54,523 nucleotides of DNA from Caulobacterales bacterium. Lineage in GTDB: Bacteria > Pseudomonadota > Alphaproteobacteria > Caulobacterales > Caulobacteraceae. Made by a program: the position numbers and the translations under genes. Below the pieces are notes generated by a model. The model worked only from the letters and a program-made list of their open reading frames with translations, made no database searches and was not told where the DNA came from. Position 1 is the first letter of the stretch; each line of letters starts with the position of its first letter. This document shows, one piece after another, positions 35,475 to 46,460 of this stretch. Location of the stretch: positions 1 through 54,523 of the forward strand of contig CANJID010000023.1 in assembly GCA_947474395.1 (NCBI GenBank), in the 5' to 3' direction.

Positions 35475-35551
35475 CTGGTGTGGCTTTGGATTCAGAAATT
35501 CGCTCCGTGCTCGCCATCACCCACTGGCGAATTTCTGAATCGCCACACCAG
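35475..35551. repeat. 77-bp long-stem palindrome 2
   Basis: CTGGTGTGGC (35475-35484) pairs with GCCACACCAG (35542-35551), and GATTCAGAAATTCGC (35489-35503) pairs with GCGAATTTCTGAATC (35527-35541). It is the same length as palindrome 1, has a different sequence, and lies 12 bases after it. Each inner arm contains a GANTC (CcrM) site. It ends 21 bases before tsaB, so the tsaB promoter or ribosome site must overlap or be read through it. Confidence 0.8.
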
Positions 35552-35572
35552 CGCAGGCTATAGGGGGCGCCG

Positions 35573-36232
35573 ATGATCGTCCTCGCCCTCGATACGGCCC
35601 TGCCCGCCTGTTCCGCCGCCGTGCTCGACGGGGACCGGGTCCTGGCCGTGCGGTCCGAGCCCATGAACCGGGGCCACCAGGAGCGGCTGGCGCCCCTGGT
35701 CGCCGAGGTCATGGCGGAGGCGGGCGTGCAATTCACCGATCTCCAGCGGATCGGCGTCACCGTCGGCCCCGGCTCCTTCACCGGCCTGCGCGTCGGACTC
35801 GCCTTCGCCAAGGGCCTTTCAGTGGCCCTTTCCATCCCCTGCGTCGGGGTCGGCAGCCTGGAAGCCTTGGCGGCTTCGGCGGTCGGGGGTGGCTTCGTCG
35901 TCGCCGTGATCGACGCCAAGCGCGACCAGCTCTACGTCCAGGCCTTCGCGCAGGGGCGCCCGCTGATGGCCCCCGACGCCCTCGCCCCCGAAGTCGCCGC
36001 GGCTCGCCTCGCCGAGCTCTATTCAGGCGGCCCCGCCGTTCTAGTCGGGCCGGGCGCGCACCTTTTGGAGGGCGTCATCCCCGGCGCGCGCCTCGATCCC
36101 CGCGAAGCGGCCGACCCCTTGGCCCTGGCCCGCCTCGCCGCCGCCGCGCCGGAGCCGGCCCATCGGCCCCGCCCGCTGTACCTGCGCGGCGCCGACGCCC
36201 GCACCATCGCCGAACGGGCCGCCGGCCTGTGA
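35573..36232 (+). CDS. tsaB: tRNA threonylcarbamoyladenosine biosynthesis protein TsaB
   Basis: A 219-residue ASKHA-fold protein starting MIVLALDTALPACSAAV, with GHQERLAPLV and VTVGPGSFTGLRVGLAFAKGL, the TsaB signature. It forms a heterodimer with TsaD (4797) for t6A37 synthesis. It lacks the HxEGH metal site, as expected for TsaB. Its TGA overlaps the GTG of rimI. It heads a tight plus-strand run through corC. Confidence 0.95.
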   Translation: MIVLALDTALPACSAAVLDGDRVLAVRSEPMNRGHQERLAPLVAEVMAEAGVQFTDLQRIGVTVGPGSFTGLRVGLAFAKGLSVALSIPCVGVGSLEALAASAVGGGFVVAVIDAKRDQLYVQAFAQGRPLMAPDALAPEVAAARLAELYSGGPAVLVGPGAHLLEGVIPGARLDPREAADPLALARLAAAAPEPAHRPRPLYLRGADARTIAERAAGL

Positions 36233-36690
36233 CGGAGCTTCTTCCCGTCGGCTTGGAGGCGACCGCCGCCCTGGCCGAGGTCCACGCCGCGGCCTTCGAC
36301 AAGCCCTGGAGCGCAAAGGACCTCGCCGCCCTGATGGAGTCGCCGGGCGTCGGCGCTGTCGCCGCCGGCTCTGACGCGGGGTTCGACGGCTTCGTCCTGG
36401 TGCGCAGCGTCGCCGGGGAGGCGGAGGTCCTGACCCTGGCCGTGCGGCCCGACGCGCGGCGGGCCGGGATAGGCCTCGCCCTCACCGAGGCGGGCGCGGG
36501 GATCGCCGCCGCGACCGGGGCCGAAGTCCTCTGGCTGGAGGTCGCCGCCGACAACGATGCGGCCATTTCGCTCTACCGTCGGGCCGGCTTCGAGGCGGCG
36601 GGACGTCGCGCCGGTTACTACCAACGGGCGGCTGGACCGGCGGTGGATGCGATCGTGCTTCGCCGCGTCCTTAACAGCGGCGCGTCTTGA
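36229..36690 (+). CDS. rimI: GNAT acetyltransferase, RimI-like
   Basis: A 153-residue GNAT-fold protein with the acetyl-CoA-binding motif VRPDARRAGIGLAL and the later EVAADNDAAISLYRRAGFEAAGRRAGYY in parts (NDAAISLYRRAGF, AGRRAGYY). RimI acetylates the N-terminus of ribosomal protein S18. The GTG start at 36229 overlaps tsaB (GTGA), an arrangement found widely for tsaB-rimI. Confidence 0.92.
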   Translation: MTELLPVGLEATAALAEVHAAAFDKPWSAKDLAALMESPGVGAVAAGSDAGFDGFVLVRSVAGEAEVLTLAVRPDARRAGIGLALTEAGAGIAAATGAEVLWLEVAADNDAAISLYRRAGFEAAGRRAGYYQRAAGPAVDAIVLRRVLNSGAS

Positions 36691-36723
36691 GCCTATTCTA
36701 GGGCCGGGGATTAGGAGCTGGAC

Positions 36724-37136
36724 TTGGATCGGATCGAGAAACTCTGCGCCGACAAGGGCATGCGCATGACGGACCAGCGCCGGGTGGTGGCCCGCGCCCT
36801 GTCCTCTTCCACCGACCATCCGGATGTGGAGGAGCTCTACCGCCGCGCCGCGGCCATCGACCCGCACATCTCCATCGCCACCGTCTATCGGACCGTGCGC
36901 CTGTTCGAGGAGGCGGGGATCATCTCCCGCCACGACTTCCGCGACGGCCGCTCGCGCTACGAAGAGGCGACGGACGACCACCACGACCACCTGATCGACA
37001 TGAAGACCGGCAAGGTGGTGGAGTTCGTGGACGACGAGATCGAGCGGCTGCAGCACGCCATCGCCAAGCGGCTGGGCTACCGGCTGATCGCCCACCGGCT
37101 GGAGCTCTACGGCGTGCCGGAGCCGGAGGGCGAGCA

Positions 37137-37140
<4 letters not shown>
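36724..37140 (+). CDS. fur: Fur-family ferric uptake regulator
   Basis: A 138-residue winged-helix repressor beginning [22 protein letters not shown]-recognition sequence [18 protein letters not shown] is followed by metal-binding [16 protein letters not shown]. The C-terminal CxxC structural zinc site found in some Fur proteins is absent, as is common in Alphaproteobacteria. The start is TTG 36724. Fur in this group controls iron and sometimes manganese genes. Its TGA overlaps the inferred start of miaB. Confidence 0.95.
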
Positions 37141-39468
<2,328 letters not shown>

Positions 39469-39472
<4 letters not shown>

Positions 39473-40032
39473 TTGACGTCGAGATCGAGGACGAGGCCTG
39501 GGCCGCGGCCTTGCCGGACGCAGAAGCGCTGGTTGAGCGGGCGGCCGTTGCGGCATTGAATTTTATCTCCGCTCATCCCGACGAACGTCGGGACCCAGGC
39601 TTTTTTCCCGAGGGCGAGCGGGCGATGGCCCAAACCTGGACCCCGGCTGCCGCCGGGGTGAGCAGTTTCAGCGTTACGGTCCTCCTCACCGACGACGCCA
39701 CACTCCACGATCTCAATTCCCGCTTCCGCGGCCAGGACAGGCCCACCAACGTGCTGTCCTTTCCCGCGCCGACGAGCGCGCGGCCGCATCTGGGTGATGT
39801 CGCCCTGGCCTTCGCGACCTGCGAGCGCGAAGCGAATGAGCAGGGCAAGCCGCTTTCGAGCCACCTGACGCATCTGGTGGCGCACGGGGTGCTGCACCTT
39901 GTAGGATACGACCACGAGAGCGAGGCCGAGGCCGTGGTCATGGAAGCGCTGGAGCGGGACGTGCTGGCCGGCCTCGGCCTGCCGGACCCCTATGCTCCCA
40001 ACGGAAGTCCCGAAGACGTCAATGGCCGCTGA
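39469..40032 (+). CDS. ybeY: endoribonuclease YbeY carrying an in-frame repeat insertion
   Basis: A 187-residue metal-dependent RNase with the zinc motif HxxxHxxxxxH (HGVLHLVGYDH) and RGQDRPTNVLSFP. It acts in rRNA processing and ribosome quality control. Residues 34-66 are encoded by palindromic repeat family A (39569-39665) and interrupt the N-terminal region, just before the strand FSVTVLLTDDA. Homologues from memory are about 150-160 residues, so the excess fits the insertion. The reading frame and active site are intact. The GTG start overlaps the ybeZ stop. Confidence 0.92.
39569..39665. repeat. palindromic repeat element, family A, copy 2 (inside ybeY)
   Basis: A 97-bp imperfect palindrome with arms 39569-39599 and 39635-39665. 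It has the same layout and strongly similar sequence to the intergenic copy at 4684-4779: CCGCTCATCCCG at the left, GACCCAGGCTTTTT next to the loop, and GCCGCCGGGGTGAGC at the right. Arm pairing is about 22 of 31, weaker than the intergenic copy, which suggests drift or selection on the encoded peptide. Confidence 0.85.
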
Positions 40033-40954
40033 AGCTCCCTCAGAACCCCCCCGAAGGCGCAGCCGCCGCCGAGCCGGCATGATCCAGCGCCTGCAGCAGT
40101 GGCTGGCCCGCCCGCCCGCCGAGGACGACGCGGACGCCACCGCGCCCCACGCCAGCGAGGTCGAGGTCGACCTGGTGGACCAGGCCGAGGCCTTCCAGTC
40201 CCTCAGCGTCGCCGACGTCATGACCCCCCGCGCCGACATCGCCGCCCTGGAGCTGTCGACCCCCCTTTCCGAAGTGGTCGCCGCCTTCGTCGAGGACGAG
40301 CATTCGCGCATGCCGGTCTATCGCGAGACCCTCGACGATCCGGTGGGCGTGGTGCACCTGAAGGACATCCTCAAGCAGATCGCGCCGCCCAAGGGCGTCG
40401 ATCCGACCACCGCGCCGGCCCCCGACTGGAAGGAGCCGGTGCTGCACCGGCTGAAGCGCGAAATCCTCTACGTCCCCGCCTCCATGCGGACGGCCGACCT
40501 GCTGCTGCGGATGCGGGTGGCCCGGATTCACATGGCCCTGGTGATCGACGAGTTCGGCGGCACGGACGGCCTCGTCACCCTGGAAGACCTGATCGAGGCG
40601 GTGGTCGGCGAGATCGATGACGAGCACGACGAGGAGACCGCCCCCACCCTGGTGGTGCGTCCCGGCGGCCTGTTCGAGGCCGACGCCCGCGCACCGCTGG
40701 AAGAGCTGGAGGCCCTGCTCGGCGTCACCCTCGCCCCCGACGACGTGGAGGAGGAGATCGACACGGTCGCCGGCCTCGTCGCCACCCTCGCGGGGCGCGT
40801 GCCCCAGCGCGGCGAGGTGATCGTCCATCCCGACGGCTACGAGTTCGAGGTGGTCGACGCCGACCCCCGGCGCATCCGGCGCCTGCGCATCCGCGTCCCG
40901 GCCAAGCCGGTCGAGGCGGGCGAGGCGTCGGAGACCACGGCCGACACCAAGTAA
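40022..40954 (+). CDS. CBS-pair / CorC_HlyC-domain protein
   Basis: A 310-residue soluble protein. Two CBS domains ([25 protein letters not shown], and [27 protein letters not shown] in parts) are followed by a transporter-associated CorC_HlyC domain at about residues 210-290. Members (CorC/YbeX, TlyC) are linked to Mg/Co handling and ribosome function. The start at ATG 40022 overlaps the end of ybeY by 11 bases. It completes the miaB-ybeZ-ybeY-ybeX order known from many Proteobacteria. Confidence 0.9.
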   Translation: MAAEAPSEPPRRRSRRRAGMIQRLQQWLARPPAEDDADATAPHASEVEVDLVDQAEAFQSLSVADVMTPRADIAALELSTPLSEVVAAFVEDEHSRMPVYRETLDDPVGVVHLKDILKQIAPPKGVDPTTAPAPDWKEPVLHRLKREILYVPASMRTADLLLRMRVARIHMALVIDEFGGTDGLVTLEDLIEAVVGEIDDEHDEETAPTLVVRPGGLFEADARAPLEELEALLGVTLAPDDVEEEIDTVAGLVATLAGRVPQRGEVIVHPDGYEFEVVDADPRRIRRLRIRVPAKPVEAGEASETTADTK

Positions 40955-41030
40955 TCCCCCGCGCCGCGACCATTGCGCGCGAACCCCTCTTGGCGCTGTT
41001 ATGGGCGCAAACCTGTGGGGAGGAACAACC

Positions 41031-42017
41031 ATGAAGCGGATTTTCGGGGGCGCCGCCTTGGCGGCCACATTGCTGGCCGGCGCGGCCTGGGCCCAGCAAC
41101 CGGCGCCGGCGGCGCCGCAACCCTTCGCGGCCGGGATGCCGCTCGGGGTCACCGCCAACGGGCAGTACACGCCCATGGCCAAGAACGTGAAGGTCTACGG
41201 CGGGGTCGTGTCCACCGAGAGCTGCTCCTATGACGCAAGCCGCGGCCTGATCGTGGCGCCCGGCCGGGGCGTGCCGAACAACGTCCGCACCAACGACGCC
41301 TTCGTCTCGCTGATCAACCACGACGGCTCAGTGCACACGCCCCTGTGGATCGGCCAGACCCGCAACGGCCTCGTCCTCAACGAGCCGCTGGGCAGCGATA
41401 TCGAGAACGGCAAGCTCTACCTCGCCGACCGCGACGGCGGCGACAACGGCACCCCGGTCGTCTCGGTCATCCGCATGTTCGACATGAAGACCGGCGCCCC
41501 GGCGGGCGAGATCAAGACCGCCGATTCCACCGGCTTCAACGACATCGAGGTCGCCACCGACGGGACCATCTACGGCACCCAGACCGGCGCGCTCGGCAAC
41601 GCAGCGAACCCGCAGCGCGTCTACAAGATCACGCCGGACGGCAAGTCGTCGGTCTGGATCGAAGGTGGGCCGCTCGCCCTGCCCAACGGGATCGCCTTCG
41701 ATCCGGCGGGGAACATCGTCGTCGTCAACATCGACACCGCCGCGGTGCTGACCTTCGACAAGGCCGGCAAGCTGCTGAAGACCGAACAGGCCTCGCAACC
41801 CGGCAACGACGGCCTCGTCATCATGCGCGACGGCACCAAATATGTGTCGAGTGTGCGCAACGGCGGGGTGTCGAAGATCGCCCCGGGCAAGCCCTCGGTG
41901 CTGATCGCCACCGGCATCCCGAGCCCGGCTTCCATGTGCTACGACGCCGGCGCCAACCAGCTGGTCATCCCGATGAACGCCAACAACGGCCTGGCCTTCA
42001 TCAAGCTGGGCAAATAG
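41031..42017 (+). CDS. secreted SMP-30/gluconolactonase-like beta-propeller protein
   Basis: A 328-residue protein with a signal peptide (MKRIFGGAALAATLLAGAAWA) and repeats typical of a six-bladed propeller: GFNDIEVATDGTIYG, LPNGIAFDPAGNIVVVN and the repeat SPASMCYDA. SMP-30-like members hydrolyse lactones or bind calcium; exact substrate is unknown. GGGGAGGAACAACC precedes ATG 41031. This gene and the next interrupt the usual corC-lnt linkage. Confidence 0.8.
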   Translation: MKRIFGGAALAATLLAGAAWAQQPAPAAPQPFAAGMPLGVTANGQYTPMAKNVKVYGGVVSTESCSYDASRGLIVAPGRGVPNNVRTNDAFVSLINHDGSVHTPLWIGQTRNGLVLNEPLGSDIENGKLYLADRDGGDNGTPVVSVIRMFDMKTGAPAGEIKTADSTGFNDIEVATDGTIYGTQTGALGNAANPQRVYKITPDGKSSVWIEGGPLALPNGIAFDPAGNIVVVNIDTAAVLTFDKAGKLLKTEQASQPGNDGLVIMRDGTKYVSSVRNGGVSKIAPGKPSVLIATGIPSPASMCYDAGANQLVIPMNANNGLAFIKLGK

Positions 42018-42080
42018 TCGTCCCCGCTGGGGTTCCTGCCCTTAGGGCGTGAGTTTGAAAGTATCGGCAGGCGTCGCCCC

Positions 42081-43103
42081 ATGAAGAAGATCGGGTTCCT
42101 TTCGTTCGGGCATTGGACGCCCTCGCCCCAGTCGGGCACTCGGTCGGCGGGCGACGCCCTGCTGCAATCCATCGACCTGGCCGTGGCGGCCGAAGAGCTG
42201 GGCGCGGACGGAGCCTATTTCCGCGTCCACCACTTCGCCCGCCAGCTCGCCTCGCCCTTTCCGCTGCTGGCCGCGTGCGGGGCCAAGACGAGCAAGATCG
42301 AGCTGGGCACCGCCGTGATCGACATGCGCTACGAGAACCCCCTCTACATGGCCGAGGACGCCGGCGCCGCCGACCTGATCGCGGGGGGGCGGCTGCAGCT
42401 CGGGATCAGCCGGGGCTCGCCCGAACAGGTGATCGAGGGCTGGCGCCACTTCGGCTTCCAGCCGGCGCCGAACACCAGCGACGCCGACATGGCCCGCCAC
42501 CACACCGAGGTCCTGCTGCAGGTCCTGCGCGGCGAGGGCTTCGCCAAGCCCAACCCTTCGCCCATGTTCCCCAACCCACCGGGCATGCTGCGGCTGGAGC
42601 CCCATTCGGCGGGCCTGCGCGACCGCATCTGGTGGGGCGCGGCCTCCAACGCCACCGCCGTCTGGGCCGCCAAGCTCGGCATGCACCTGCAGAGTTCGAC
42701 GCTCAAGGAGGACGAGACCGGGGAGCCCTTCCACGTGCAGCAGGCCGCCCAGATCCGGGCCTACCGCGAAGCCTGGAAGGCGGCCGGCCATACCCGAGAG
42801 CCCAGGGTCTCGGTCAGCCGCAGCATCTTCGCCCTGGTGAACGACCAGGACCGCGCCTACTTCGGCCGCGGCGCCAAGGAAGAGGACCAGATCGGCTACA
42901 TCGAGCCGACCATGCGGGCCATCTTCGGCCGGGGCTACACCGCCGAGCCCGACGCCCTGATCGAGCAGTTGAAGCAGGACGAGGCGATCGCCGAGGCCGA
43001 CACCTTGCTCCTGACCGTGCCGAACCAGCTCGGCGTCGCCTACAACGCCCATGTTCTCGAGGCGATTTTGACCCACGTGGCCCCCGCCCTCGGTTGGCGG
43101 TAA
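42081..43103 (+). CDS. LLM-class flavin-dependent oxidoreductase
   Basis: A 340-residue TIM-barrel protein of the bacterial luciferase-like family. It starts MKKIGFLSFGHW, has AAEELGADGAYFRVHHF, LGTAVIDMRYENP, and the flavin-binding GGRLQLGISRGSPEQVIEG in parts. Members oxidise aldehydes, alkanesulfonates or similar compounds using reduced FMN or F420. It is one of two genes lying between corC and lnt; a link with the neighbouring lactonase-like protein is possible but unproven. Confidence 0.88.
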   Translation: MKKIGFLSFGHWTPSPQSGTRSAGDALLQSIDLAVAAEELGADGAYFRVHHFARQLASPFPLLAACGAKTSKIELGTAVIDMRYENPLYMAEDAGAADLIAGGRLQLGISRGSPEQVIEGWRHFGFQPAPNTSDADMARHHTEVLLQVLRGEGFAKPNPSPMFPNPPGMLRLEPHSAGLRDRIWWGAASNATAVWAAKLGMHLQSSTLKEDETGEPFHVQQAAQIRAYREAWKAAGHTREPRVSVSRSIFALVNDQDRAYFGRGAKEEDQIGYIEPTMRAIFGRGYTAEPDALIEQLKQDEAIAEADTLLLTVPNQLGVAYNAHVLEAILTHVAPALGWR

Positions 43104-43111
43104 GGCGTGTC

Positions 43112-44665
43112 GTGGCCGGGCTGAACCTCCGCAAGGCCTCGCCCGCCATCCTCGCCGCCCTTGGGGGCGGGGTCGCGGGGCTGGCCCATCCGCCGTTCGG
43201 CTTCCTGCCCGGTCTGCTCGGCTTCGCCCTGATCCTGCGCCAGCTCGACACCGCCGACCCGGATCGGCGGATGCGCTCGGCCTTCCTGAGGGGCTGGGCC
43301 GGCGGTTTCGCCTATTTCCTGGTGGCCACCTGGTGGGTGGGCGAGGCCTTCCTGGTCGACGCCGCCGCCCACGCCTGGCAGGCCCCGTTCGCCGTGGCCC
43401 TGCTGCCGGCCGGCCTCGGCCTGTTCTGGGGTGCGGCCGGGGCCCTCTACCGCCGCTTCGCCCCGCCGCACCTGGGGCGGATTATGTTCTTCGCCGCGAT
43501 CTGGTCGGGGGCCGAGTGGCTGCGCGGCCATGTCCTGACCGGCTTTCCCTGGGATCTGCCCGGAGCCGCCTGGCGCGCCGGGTCGGCGGTGTCGCAGACC
43601 GCCGCCGTTGTCGGGGTCTATGGCCTCAGCTTCCTGACCCTCGCCATCGCCGCCTCGGCCGTGACCCTGTTCCCCGGCCACGACCGGCGGGCGCGGATCG
43701 CCGCCATCGCCCCGGCCGTCCTCGTCCTGGCCCTGCTCTGGACCGGCGGCGCTTGGCGCCTCTCCCGGCCGGCGCCCGCCGACACCCCCCAGCGCATCCG
43801 CGTGGTCCAGGCCAACGTCCCCCAGACCGAGCGGATGAGCGCCGGCAATCTTTCGCCCATCCTGCAGCGGCACCTTCGCCTCTCCGCCCTGCCCGCCAAG
43901 GGCGGCGCCCCCGACATCATCGTCTGGCCCGAGGGGGCTGTCCCGGCCTCCGCCAACGAAATCCTCGACCCCGACCAGGGACCCCGGGCCGAGATCGCCA
44001 GGGTTCTGACGCCGAACCAGACCCTGATGTTCGGGACCTACCGGGTCGAGGGGACGCAATCGCGGCCGGTCTATTTCAACAGCCTGGTGGCCGTGCGGCG
44101 GAACGCCGAGGGCCTCGCCCTCACCGGCCTCTACGACAAGTACCGGCTCGTCCCCTTCGGCGAATACCTGCCCCTGGAATCCCTGATGGGGGCCATCGGG
44201 GTGAAGAAGCTGGTGGCCGTCGGCGACGGCTTCACCTCGGGTCCGCAACCGCGACCGATCGTCCCGGTCGGCGTCCCGCCGGTACAACCTCTGATTTGTT
44301 ACGAGAGTCTGTTCCCCGGCTTTGTCCGCGACGGACCGGACCGCCCGAAGTGGATCGTCAACGTCTCCAACGACTCCTGGTTCGGCCAGACCTCGGGCCC
44401 GTGGCAGCACCTGAACCTGGCCAGCTACCGCGCCATCGAGAGCGGCCTGCCTCTGATTCGTGCAACGCCTACAGGGGTTTCCGCCATCGTCGACGCCCGG
44501 GGCCGACCCCGCCGCGTGCTGGGCCTCGGGGTCGAGGGGGTGATCGACGGACCCCTCCCCGGCGCTGCAACCCCAACGCTCTACGCACGGTTGGGCGATG
44601 TCCCCCTAGGGTTGTTATTCCTGGCCGGGCTCGCCTGTGGCTGGCAACAGCGGAGGAAGCGCTAA
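43112..44665 (+). CDS. lnt: apolipoprotein N-acyltransferase
   Basis: A 517-residue inner-membrane enzyme with about six N-terminal membrane helices and a C-terminal nitrilase-fold domain in the periplasm. The catalytic triad is visible as Glu in IVWPEGAVP, Lys in DKYRLVPFGEYLP, and Cys in PLICYESLFP. It adds the third acyl chain to lipoproteins such as those at 16172 and 25590. The start is GTG 43112 with TAAGG seven bases upstream. Confidence 0.95.
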   Translation: MAGLNLRKASPAILAALGGGVAGLAHPPFGFLPGLLGFALILRQLDTADPDRRMRSAFLRGWAGGFAYFLVATWWVGEAFLVDAAAHAWQAPFAVALLPAGLGLFWGAAGALYRRFAPPHLGRIMFFAAIWSGAEWLRGHVLTGFPWDLPGAAWRAGSAVSQTAAVVGVYGLSFLTLAIAASAVTLFPGHDRRARIAAIAPAVLVLALLWTGGAWRLSRPAPADTPQRIRVVQANVPQTERMSAGNLSPILQRHLRLSALPAKGGAPDIIVWPEGAVPASANEILDPDQGPRAEIARVLTPNQTLMFGTYRVEGTQSRPVYFNSLVAVRRNAEGLALTGLYDKYRLVPFGEYLPLESLMGAIGVKKLVAVGDGFTSGPQPRPIVPVGVPPVQPLICYESLFPGFVRDGPDRPKWIVNVSNDSWFGQTSGPWQHLNLASYRAIESGLPLIRATPTGVSAIVDARGRPRRVLGLGVEGVIDGPLPGAATPTLYARLGDVPLGLLFLAGLACGWQQRRKR

Positions 44666-44758
44666 GAACTCTGTACAATCAATGGCGTGACAATCCGTCC
44701 ACGATCCCGCACAAACCGTGGCTGGGGCGTATCGTGAGTATGTGACAAGCTCGGGAAC

Positions 44759-45196
44759 ATGCAGGACAAGCCTGACCAAGAACGCTCACCGAACCCGGTC
44801 GACCTCCACGTCGGCGCGCGGATTCGTATGCGGCGCAAGCTTTTAGGCATCAGCCAGGAGCGTCTGGCCGAAGCCCTCGGCCTCACTTTCCAGCAGGTGC
44901 AGAAGTACGAGCGGGGCGCGAATCGCGTCAGCGCCTCCAAGCTGTTCGAGATCGCCAAGGCGCTTCAGACGCCGGTTGCCTTCTTCTTCGACGGCCTCGG
45001 CCCCACCGCCGACGGCCGCGCGGACCCGGCTTCCAGCGAATTCGTCCACAACTTTCTGATGAGTTCGGAAGGTCTGGAGCTGGCGGCGAGCTTTCCCCGG
45101 ATCACCAAGAGCCGCGTTCGCCGGCGCCTGGTCGACCTGGTGAAGGTCCTGGCCGATGATTCCACCGAACCGGCCGAGCCCAGCCAACCGAGCTGA
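44759..45196 (+). CDS. XRE-family transcriptional regulator
   Basis: A 145-residue protein. A Cro/CI helix-turn-helix at about residues 17-70 (HVGARIRMRRKLLGISQERLA, then TFQQVQKYERGANRVSASKL) is followed by a short C-terminal region. This size, located directly after lnt, corresponds to the PhrR-like regulator found after lnt and before metK in many Alphaproteobacteria. Here metK does not follow. Targets are unknown. The 93 bases upstream probably carry its own promoter. Confidence 0.9.
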   Translation: MQDKPDQERSPNPVDLHVGARIRMRRKLLGISQERLAEALGLTFQQVQKYERGANRVSASKLFEIAKALQTPVAFFFDGLGPTADGRADPASSEFVHNFLMSSEGLELAASFPRITKSRVRRRLVDLVKVLADDSTEPAEPSQPS

Positions 45197-45211
45197 GCCG
45201 GCGTCCGGCCT

Positions 45212-45910
45212 CTAAGGCTGGAGCCGGTAGCCGCCGATCTCTGTCAGCAGCAGCCGCGCGGTCGCCGGCTCGCTCTCGATCTTCTGACGCAGACGGTAGA
45301 TGTGCGTCTCCAGGGTGTGCGTCGTGACGCCCGCGTTGTAGCCCCACACCTCGGACAGCAGCTCCTCGCGGGGAACGGCCTTGCCGCCGGCCCGGTAGAG
45401 GTACTTCAGGATGTTGGTTTCCTTGTCCGTCAGGCGGATGCGCTTGTTCCTGGCGTCGAGGAGCAGCTTGCCCGCCGGGCGGAACTCATAGGGCCCGATC
45501 CGGAACACCGCGTCCTCGGACTGCTCATGGTGGCGAAGCTGCGCGCGGATGCGGGCGGCCAGGACGTTGAAGCGGAAGGGCTTGGTCACATAGTCGTTCG
45601 CCCCGGCCTCCAGCCCCTGGATGGTGTCGGCGTCGGCGGCGGCCGCGGTCAGCATGATCACCGGCATCCGGGCCCCGCCTTCGCGCAGACGCCGCAGCAC
45701 GGTGCGGCCGTCGATATCGGGCAGGTCGAGGTCCAACAAGACGAGGTCCGGCCGGTCGCTCAAGACCGCCGTCACCCCCGCCTCGCCGGTGGCGGCCTGG
45801 CGGGACTCGAAGTCCTCCTCCGCGTCGATCTGCTCGGCCAGGGCGGAGCGAAGGTCCTCGTCGTCGTCGACGATCAGGATGGTTTTCGGTTGCGCCATGG
45901 GAGCGACCAT
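45212..45910 (-). CDS. cenR: OmpR-family response regulator, CenR-like
   Basis: A 232-residue protein with a receiver domain (acidic pocket DDDED near residue 15, phosphoacceptor D60 in VLLDLDLP, YVTKPF) and a winged-helix output domain ending TLETHIYRLRQKIE and IGGYRLQP. The sequence style and the near-origin position point to CenR, the essential envelope regulator of Caulobacter, but no kinase gene is adjacent. ATG 45910 has GGAG six bases upstream; ATG 45898 is an alternative. Converges with the XRE gene. Confidence 0.8.
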   Translation of the reverse strand: MVAPMAQPKTILIVDDDEDLRSALAEQIDAEEDFESRQAATGEAGVTAVLSDRPDLVLLDLDLPDIDGRTVLRRLREGGARMPVIMLTAAAADADTIQGLEAGANDYVTKPFRFNVLAARIRAQLRHHEQSEDAVFRIGPYEFRPAGKLLLDARNKRIRLTDKETNILKYLYRAGGKAVPREELLSEVWGYNAGVTTHTLETHIYRLRQKIESEPATARLLLTEIGGYRLQP

Positions 45911-45956
45911 GCACCGCTCCGCAGGGTAGCGCCAACCCTTCAGGCCGTTGTTACGC

Positions 45957-46460
45957 ATGATCTTCACCGCCCACAGCGACGGCTGGCTCGACCTCGGTGG
46001 ACGCAAAGTCCGCTGCGCCCTCGGGCCGGCAGGCGTCATCGCCGCCGCCGACAAGCGCGAGGGCGACGGGAAAACGCCGCTGGGCGTCTGGCCGATCCGC
46101 CGGGTGCTCTACCGCCCCGACCGCGGCCCGGCGCCCAAGACCGCCCTGCCCGTGCAGCCCATCGCCCCCGAGGACGGCTGGTGCGACGCCTCCGACGATC
46201 CCGCCTATAACCGCCCGGTCCGCCTGCCCTATCCGGCGAGCGCGGAACACCTTTGGCGTGACGACCACCTCTACGACCGGGTCGTGATCCTGGGCCACAA
46301 CGACGATCCGCCGGTCCCCGGCCTCGGCTCGGCGATCTTCCTGCACCTGGCCTGGCCGGACTATCGCGCGACGCAGGGCTGCGTGGCCCTGGCGCCGGCT
46401 GATCTCGATGAATTCTTGGCAAAGGCCTCGCCCGGCGACGCCCTGGAGATAACCGGCTAG
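45957..46460 (+). CDS. YkuD-fold (L,D-transpeptidase-type) protein
   Basis: A 167-residue protein with the YkuD catalytic pattern: His in ILGHNDDP, then SAIFLHL and the Cys in TQGCVAL. No signal peptide or membrane segment is obvious, so export is unclear. It could cross-link peptidoglycan or act as a carboxypeptidase-like cytoplasmic enzyme. ATG 45957 is used; TTG 45948 is possible. It is divergent from cenR (47-base gap), and its TAG shares the bases CTAG with the dnaQ stop. Confidence 0.85.
   Translation: MIFTAHSDGWLDLGGRKVRCALGPAGVIAAADKREGDGKTPLGVWPIRRVLYRPDRGPAPKTALPVQPIAPEDGWCDASDDPAYNRPVRLPYPASAEHLWRDDHLYDRVVILGHNDDPPVPGLGSAIFLHLAWPDYRATQGCVALAPADLDEFLAKASPGDALEITG

Noticed and set aside
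35386-35551. The two 77-bp palindromes as ordinary terminators
   Set aside because: The stems have no run of T after them and long loops, and two equal-sized units in a row are unusual for a terminator; they are listed as repeats.
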